Origin: Armatimonadota bacterium
GTDB lineage: Bacteria > Armatimonadota > Fimbriimonadia > Fimbriimonadales > Fimbriimonadaceae
Direction of reading: 5' to 3'
Assembly: GCA_016125185.1 (NCBI GenBank)
Contig: WGMG01000001.1
Coordinates: 496,001-560,000, forward strand
DNA length: 64,000 bases
The notes under the pieces are model-generated. The model ran no database searches. It had not been told where the DNA came from and saw only the letters and a program-made list of their open reading frames with translations. This document shows, piece after piece, positions 61,183-64,000 of this stretch (its first letter is position 1; every line of letters starts with the position of its first letter). The position numbers and the translations under genes are program-made.

Positions 61183-62135
61183 AGCGCCCCGAGTGGATTC
61201 CCGCCATCCTCACCATCGCTGTGGTCGTGTTCTTCGCCGCGATCTCGCCCGACTTCCGCGATTTCCGCTACCTGCTTTCCAACACGTCCCTCTACGCCGA
61301 AACCGGCCTCCTCGCCATCGGCATGACCCTCATCATCATCTCGGGCAACATCGATCTCTCTGTCGGCTCGTCCGTCGTGCTCACCGCCTGCCTGGTCGCC
61401 AAATTCTCGTCCGAGGGCACTCCGCTACCGGTCTCCGTCCTCTTTGCCCTTATCATCGGCACCCTGCTCGGCACCATCAACGGCCTGCTGATCACCCTCG
61501 CAAAGCTCCCATCCTTCCTCGTCACCCTCGCCACCATGGCTCTCTTCCGCGGCGCAGCCGAGGCAATCATGGGTCCCGCCAGTGCCAAAGTCCCCCACGC
61601 ACTCAAAGGAATCGATCGGCCCGATCTCTTCGGCCTGCCCTACCCTCTGCTCATCTTCCTCGTCGTGCTCGCCATCGTCGGCATCGTCCTCCATCGAATG
61701 ATCCTCGGTCGATGGCTCTTTGGCATTGGCACCAACGCCGAGGCCGCCCGCTACACCGGATTCCCGGTCAACAAGGCCACCATTTCCGCTTTCGCCATCA
61801 CCGGGCTCCTCGTCGGTATCGCCGCCCTCATCCTCGATTCCCGCCTCGGCGTCGCCCGCAACGACCTCGCGAAAGGCTACGAACTCGAAGCAATCACCAT
61901 CGTTGTCGCGGGAGGAACCGCCATCTCCGGCGGCAAAGGCACGATGCTTGGTACCCTTTTGTCCTGGCTCCTGCTCTACTTCACCAAGACCGGCATGGGC
62001 GTCAACAACGTCAAGCCCGAATATCAGCTCACTATCGTGGGCCTCATTCTCGTCCTTTCCGTCTTCGCTCAGAACGTTGCCGCCAGTTTTTCGAACACAC
62101 GACAACCCAAACCAACTAAAATTCAGACAGGTTAA
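61179..62135 (+). CDS. rhaQ: Sugar ABC transporter permease, rhamnose type (RhaQ)
   Basis: 318 aa from the ATG at 61179, which overlaps the previous stop by 4 nt; the frame is open upstream only as a shadow of rhaP. Helical membrane protein homologous to RhaP: GLLAIGMTLIIISGNIDLSVGSSVVL, LLGTINGLLITLAKLPSFLVTL, FGIGTNAEAARYTG, TIVVAGGTAISGGKGTMLGTLL. It pairs with RhaP. Confidence 0.9.
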   Translation: MKRPEWIPAILTIAVVVFFAAISPDFRDFRYLLSNTSLYAETGLLAIGMTLIIISGNIDLSVGSSVVLTACLVAKFSSEGTPLPVSVLFALIIGTLLGTINGLLITLAKLPSFLVTLATMALFRGAAEAIMGPASAKVPHALKGIDRPDLFGLPYPLLIFLVVLAIVGIVLHRMILGRWLFGIGTNAEAARYTGFPVNKATISAFAITGLLVGIAALILDSRLGVARNDLAKGYELEAITIVVAGGTAISGGKGTMLGTLLSWLLLYFTKTGMGVNNVKPEYQLTIVGLILVLSVFAQNVAASFSNTRQPKPTKIQTG

Positions 62136-62141
62136 TCAAAG

Positions 62142-63218
62142 ATGATCCGTATTGCTCCCAATTTCATCCTAGCCGCCTCGGTTTTGGCCGCCCTCTTCGT
62201 CGCCGGCTGTAACGGTGGCTCCTCGACCGAGTCTTCGTCTGCCTCAACCAGCACCAGCGGTGGTGGAGGATCGAAGTTGAAAGTGGTCTTTATTCCCAAG
62301 GATGCCGCCAACCCCTACTTCAAGCAGGTTGATGCCGGTCTCCAAGACGCCGCAAAAGAATTCGGCTTTGACTATCAACAGCAGGGCCCCGCGACCGCCG
62401 ACGCAACTTCCCAGCTAACCATTATCAAAGACCAGATTCAGCGCCACGTTGACGTCATCGTGCTCTCTGCCAACAGCCCAGATGCTCTCAACGAAGCCCT
62501 CGACGATGCCCGCGCGAAAGGCATTGTCGTAGTCACCGTCGACGCCGACCTGACCGGCAATGAGTCCCACCGCGACGTCGGCATTCTCCCCACTTCTCCC
62601 GAAAAGATTGGTCAAGGTCAGGTCGAACTCCTCGGCAAGGAGATGAACTACCAAGGCGATTTCGCCATCCTCAGCGCCACCACCGATGCCCCGAACCAGA
62701 ACGCCTGGATCGCCATCATGAAGAAGACCCTCGAGGATCCCAAGTACGCCAAGATGAAGCTCGTTGACACCGTTTACGGCAACGACGAAGCCCAAAAGTC
62801 ATCCACCGAAATGGAAGGTCTGCTCACCAAGTACCCGAACCTCAAAGGCGTCGTCTCTCCCACCTCGGTCGGCTTCGCCGCCGCCGCCCAAGTCCTCGAA
62901 AACTCGGGCATGTATCCGGGCGGGGCCAAGGCTGTTAACGGTGGCATTTACCTAACGGGCCTTAGTACGCCAAATCAGCTAAAGAAATTTGTCCAAAATG
63001 GGACCATCACCGCCTTCCAGCTTTGGCAACCCAAGGACATGGGCTACCTTGCTGGCTACCTCGGTACCGCCGCCAAAGAAAAGAAGATCGAACTCAAGTT
63101 CGGCGCGGAAGTAACCGGACCCAAGGGCGACAAACTCAAGCTCGACGACAAGGGTGTCGTTTTCGCCGGTGACCTTCTCACCTTCGACAAATCCAACATC
63201 GACAAATACGACTACTGA
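62142..63218 (+). CDS. rhaS: Rhamnose-type ABC transporter substrate-binding lipoprotein (RhaS)
   Basis: 358 aa. Lipoprotein signal with Cys23 (LFVAGC), a Ser/Gly linker, then a Peripla_BP_4 fold: VVFIPKDAANPYFKQVDAGLQDAAKEFGF, DQIQRHVDVIVLSANSPDAL, VVTVDADLTGNESHRDVGI, NLKGVVSPTSVGFAAAAQVL, TAFQLWQPKDMGYLAGYLG. It captures the sugar for RhaTPQ. The stop overlaps the aldolase start (TGATG). Confidence 0.9.
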   Translation: MIRIAPNFILAASVLAALFVAGCNGGSSTESSSASTSTSGGGGSKLKVVFIPKDAANPYFKQVDAGLQDAAKEFGFDYQQQGPATADATSQLTIIKDQIQRHVDVIVLSANSPDALNEALDDARAKGIVVVTVDADLTGNESHRDVGILPTSPEKIGQGQVELLGKEMNYQGDFAILSATTDAPNQNAWIAIMKKTLEDPKYAKMKLVDTVYGNDEAQKSSTEMEGLLTKYPNLKGVVSPTSVGFAAAAQVLENSGMYPGGAKAVNGGIYLTGLSTPNQLKKFVQNGTITAFQLWQPKDMGYLAGYLGTAAKEKKIELKFGAEVTGPKGDKLKLDDKGVVFAGDLLTFDKSNIDKYDY

Positions 63219-64000
63219 TGCCAAATCCGAACTCGATCATCGCCAGCCTTTGGGATGCCTCCGCGGCTCCCACCGACCCGCTCGACCTCCTGGTCTATGC
63301 GTCCAACCTGCTAGGTTCCGACCCCCGAATCACCAACTTTGGGGGCGGCAACACCTCGTCCAAGGTGACCGCAACCGACCCGCTGACGGGTGAACCGGTC
63401 GAGGTTCTATGGGTCAAAGGCTCCGGCGGTGACCTCGGTTCGGCTAAGCGCGGCAACTTCGCCTCGCTCTACCAGTCGTCCGTCCTGCGGCTCGAACAGA
63501 TCGTGAAGGATCGCGGACTCCACGAGGACGATGTCGTCGGCCTCTACCGCCACTGCATTTTCGACCTCAACCCCTCGGCCCCGTCCATCGATACACCGCT
63601 CCATGCGTTCGTGCCCTACGCCGCCGTATCCCACATGCACTCCGATTCGGTCATCGCGATCGCCGCATCCGAGAACTGCGAGGATCTGACGAAGCAAGCC
63701 TTCGGAGGCGAAATGGGCTTCCTGCCGTGGAAGCGCCCGGGCTTCGACCTCGGTCTCATGCTGCGCGACGTCATCGCCTCCAACCCCGGCATCAAAGGCG
63801 CGATGATGCAGTCCCACGGCTTCATCTGCTGGGCCGACACGTGGCAGGAGTGCTACGAACTCACCCTCAAATTCATCAACCAGGCCACCGAGTTCATCGA
63901 GAAAAACACCAAGAACGCGACGCCCTTCGGCCAGCTTGGCTCTCCGACCACTGACGTCCAACTCTCCGACCTGCTTCCGATTCTCCGCGGAAAGGTCGCA
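63218..64000 (+). CDS. Rhamnulose-1-phosphate aldolase, N-terminal part (probably aldolase/dehydrogenase fusion, cut by window end)
   Basis: The ATG at 63218 overlaps the rhaS stop; 261 codons are visible and the frame stays open at the edge. Class II aldolase/adducin domain: DPRITNFGGGNTSSKV (phosphate/dihydroxyacetone-phosphate loop), WVKGSGGDL, HAFVPYAAVSHMHSDSVIAIAA with the His-x-His metal ligands, and MMQSHGFICWADT. The opening SLWDASAAPTDPLDLLVYASNLLG is typical of long bifunctional rhamnulose-1-phosphate aldolase/lactaldehyde dehydrogenase proteins. It splits rhamnulose-1-phosphate to lactaldehyde and dihydroxyacetone phosphate. The fusion is inferred because the C-terminus is missing. 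Confidence 0.88.
   Translation, partial: MPNPNSIIASLWDASAAPTDPLDLLVYASNLLGSDPRITNFGGGNTSSKVTATDPLTGEPVEVLWVKGSGGDLGSAKRGNFASLYQSSVLRLEQIVKDRGLHEDDVVGLYRHCIFDLNPSAPSIDTPLHAFVPYAAVSHMHSDSVIAIAASENCEDLTKQAFGGEMGFLPWKRPGFDLGLMLRDVIASNPGIKGAMMQSHGFICWADTWQECYELTLKFINQATEFIEKNTKNATPFGQLGSPTTDVQLSDLLPILRGKVA

Noticed and set aside
1-64000. tRNA, rRNA, insertion sequence or phage genes
   Set aside because: No cloverleaf-like or rRNA segment and no transposase, integrase or phage structural gene was seen on reading both strands; short RNAs could be missed by eye.

Overview
The window looks like a chromosomal segment of a free-living, diderm, GC-rich bacterium. The mix of a Kdo transferase (waaA), a PEP-CTERM protein, prepilin-type leaders, many glycoside hydrolases, an AfsR-like BTAD/NB-ARC regulator and a GT4/GH130 pair fits Armatimonadota (Fimbriimonadia) best. 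That placement is inferred from gene content and style, not from a marker gene. I see no rRNA, tRNA, CRISPR array, transposase or phage gene.

Left part (1-8.3 kb): a heavy-metal efflux locus. A CusRS-like two-component system on the minus strand faces a plus-strand operon of a small Cys-rich secreted protein, a YHS-type lipoprotein, an RND adaptor with a Cys/His metal-binding insert, and an RND pump. The region between them carries a tandem CGTTCAT direct repeat with 11-bp spacing, suited to an OmpR-family regulator. From 8.3 to 23 kb come trmO with a large BTAD/NB-ARC/TPR regulator, a HAF-repeat PEP-CTERM protein, a DUF3500 protein, a GH25 lysozyme, a Gly/Pro-rich protein with LTxxQ motifs, a GH29 fucosidase, a DinB-like protein, two related membrane proteins around a BNR-repeat protein, and an M28 peptidase.

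Middle part (22.9-36 kb): a GH130 enzyme overlaps a two-domain GT4 glycosyltransferase, followed by a divergent YciE/YciF ferritin-like protein. Then comes an A+T-richer minus-strand cassette (about 26.99-29.1 kb): a membrane thioredoxin-like protein, a pseudopilin, an 8-Cys secreted peptide and a membrane-anchored unknown. It has a consensus -10 box placed for leaderless transcription and an overlapping perfect inverted repeat. This is my main candidate for an undescribed system. Next are an EamA transporter, a DUF1579 protein, an ECF sigma factor, a sulfur cassette (TauE/SafE exporter, rhodanese-DUF2892, persulfide dioxygenase-rhodanese), DUF1328, purE and a CE2-like esterase.

Right part (36-64 kb): a tandem repeat of about 145-153 bp in which every copy carries the last bases of the neighbouring S9 peptidase gene; aconitase; three tandem GYF-like membrane proteins; a PD40/TolB-like protein; palindrome-rich intergenic DNA; two tandem paralogues (about 620 aa) of an unrecognised family with an STN-like N-terminus; fabG; a DUF433/DUF5615 pair; an operon of an oligopeptide-type binding protein, coaD, purC and waaA; two small beta-rich secreted proteins around a DUF2071 protein; and a GH109-like oxidoreductase divergent from a rhamnose-type ABC transporter operon (rhaTPQS) that runs into a truncated rhamnulose-1-phosphate aldolase gene at the right edge.

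Many starts, including ATG, GTG and TTG, have either a clear Shine-Dalgarno or a TAnnnT box 5-8 nt upstream. The second class suggests that leaderless mRNAs are common here.
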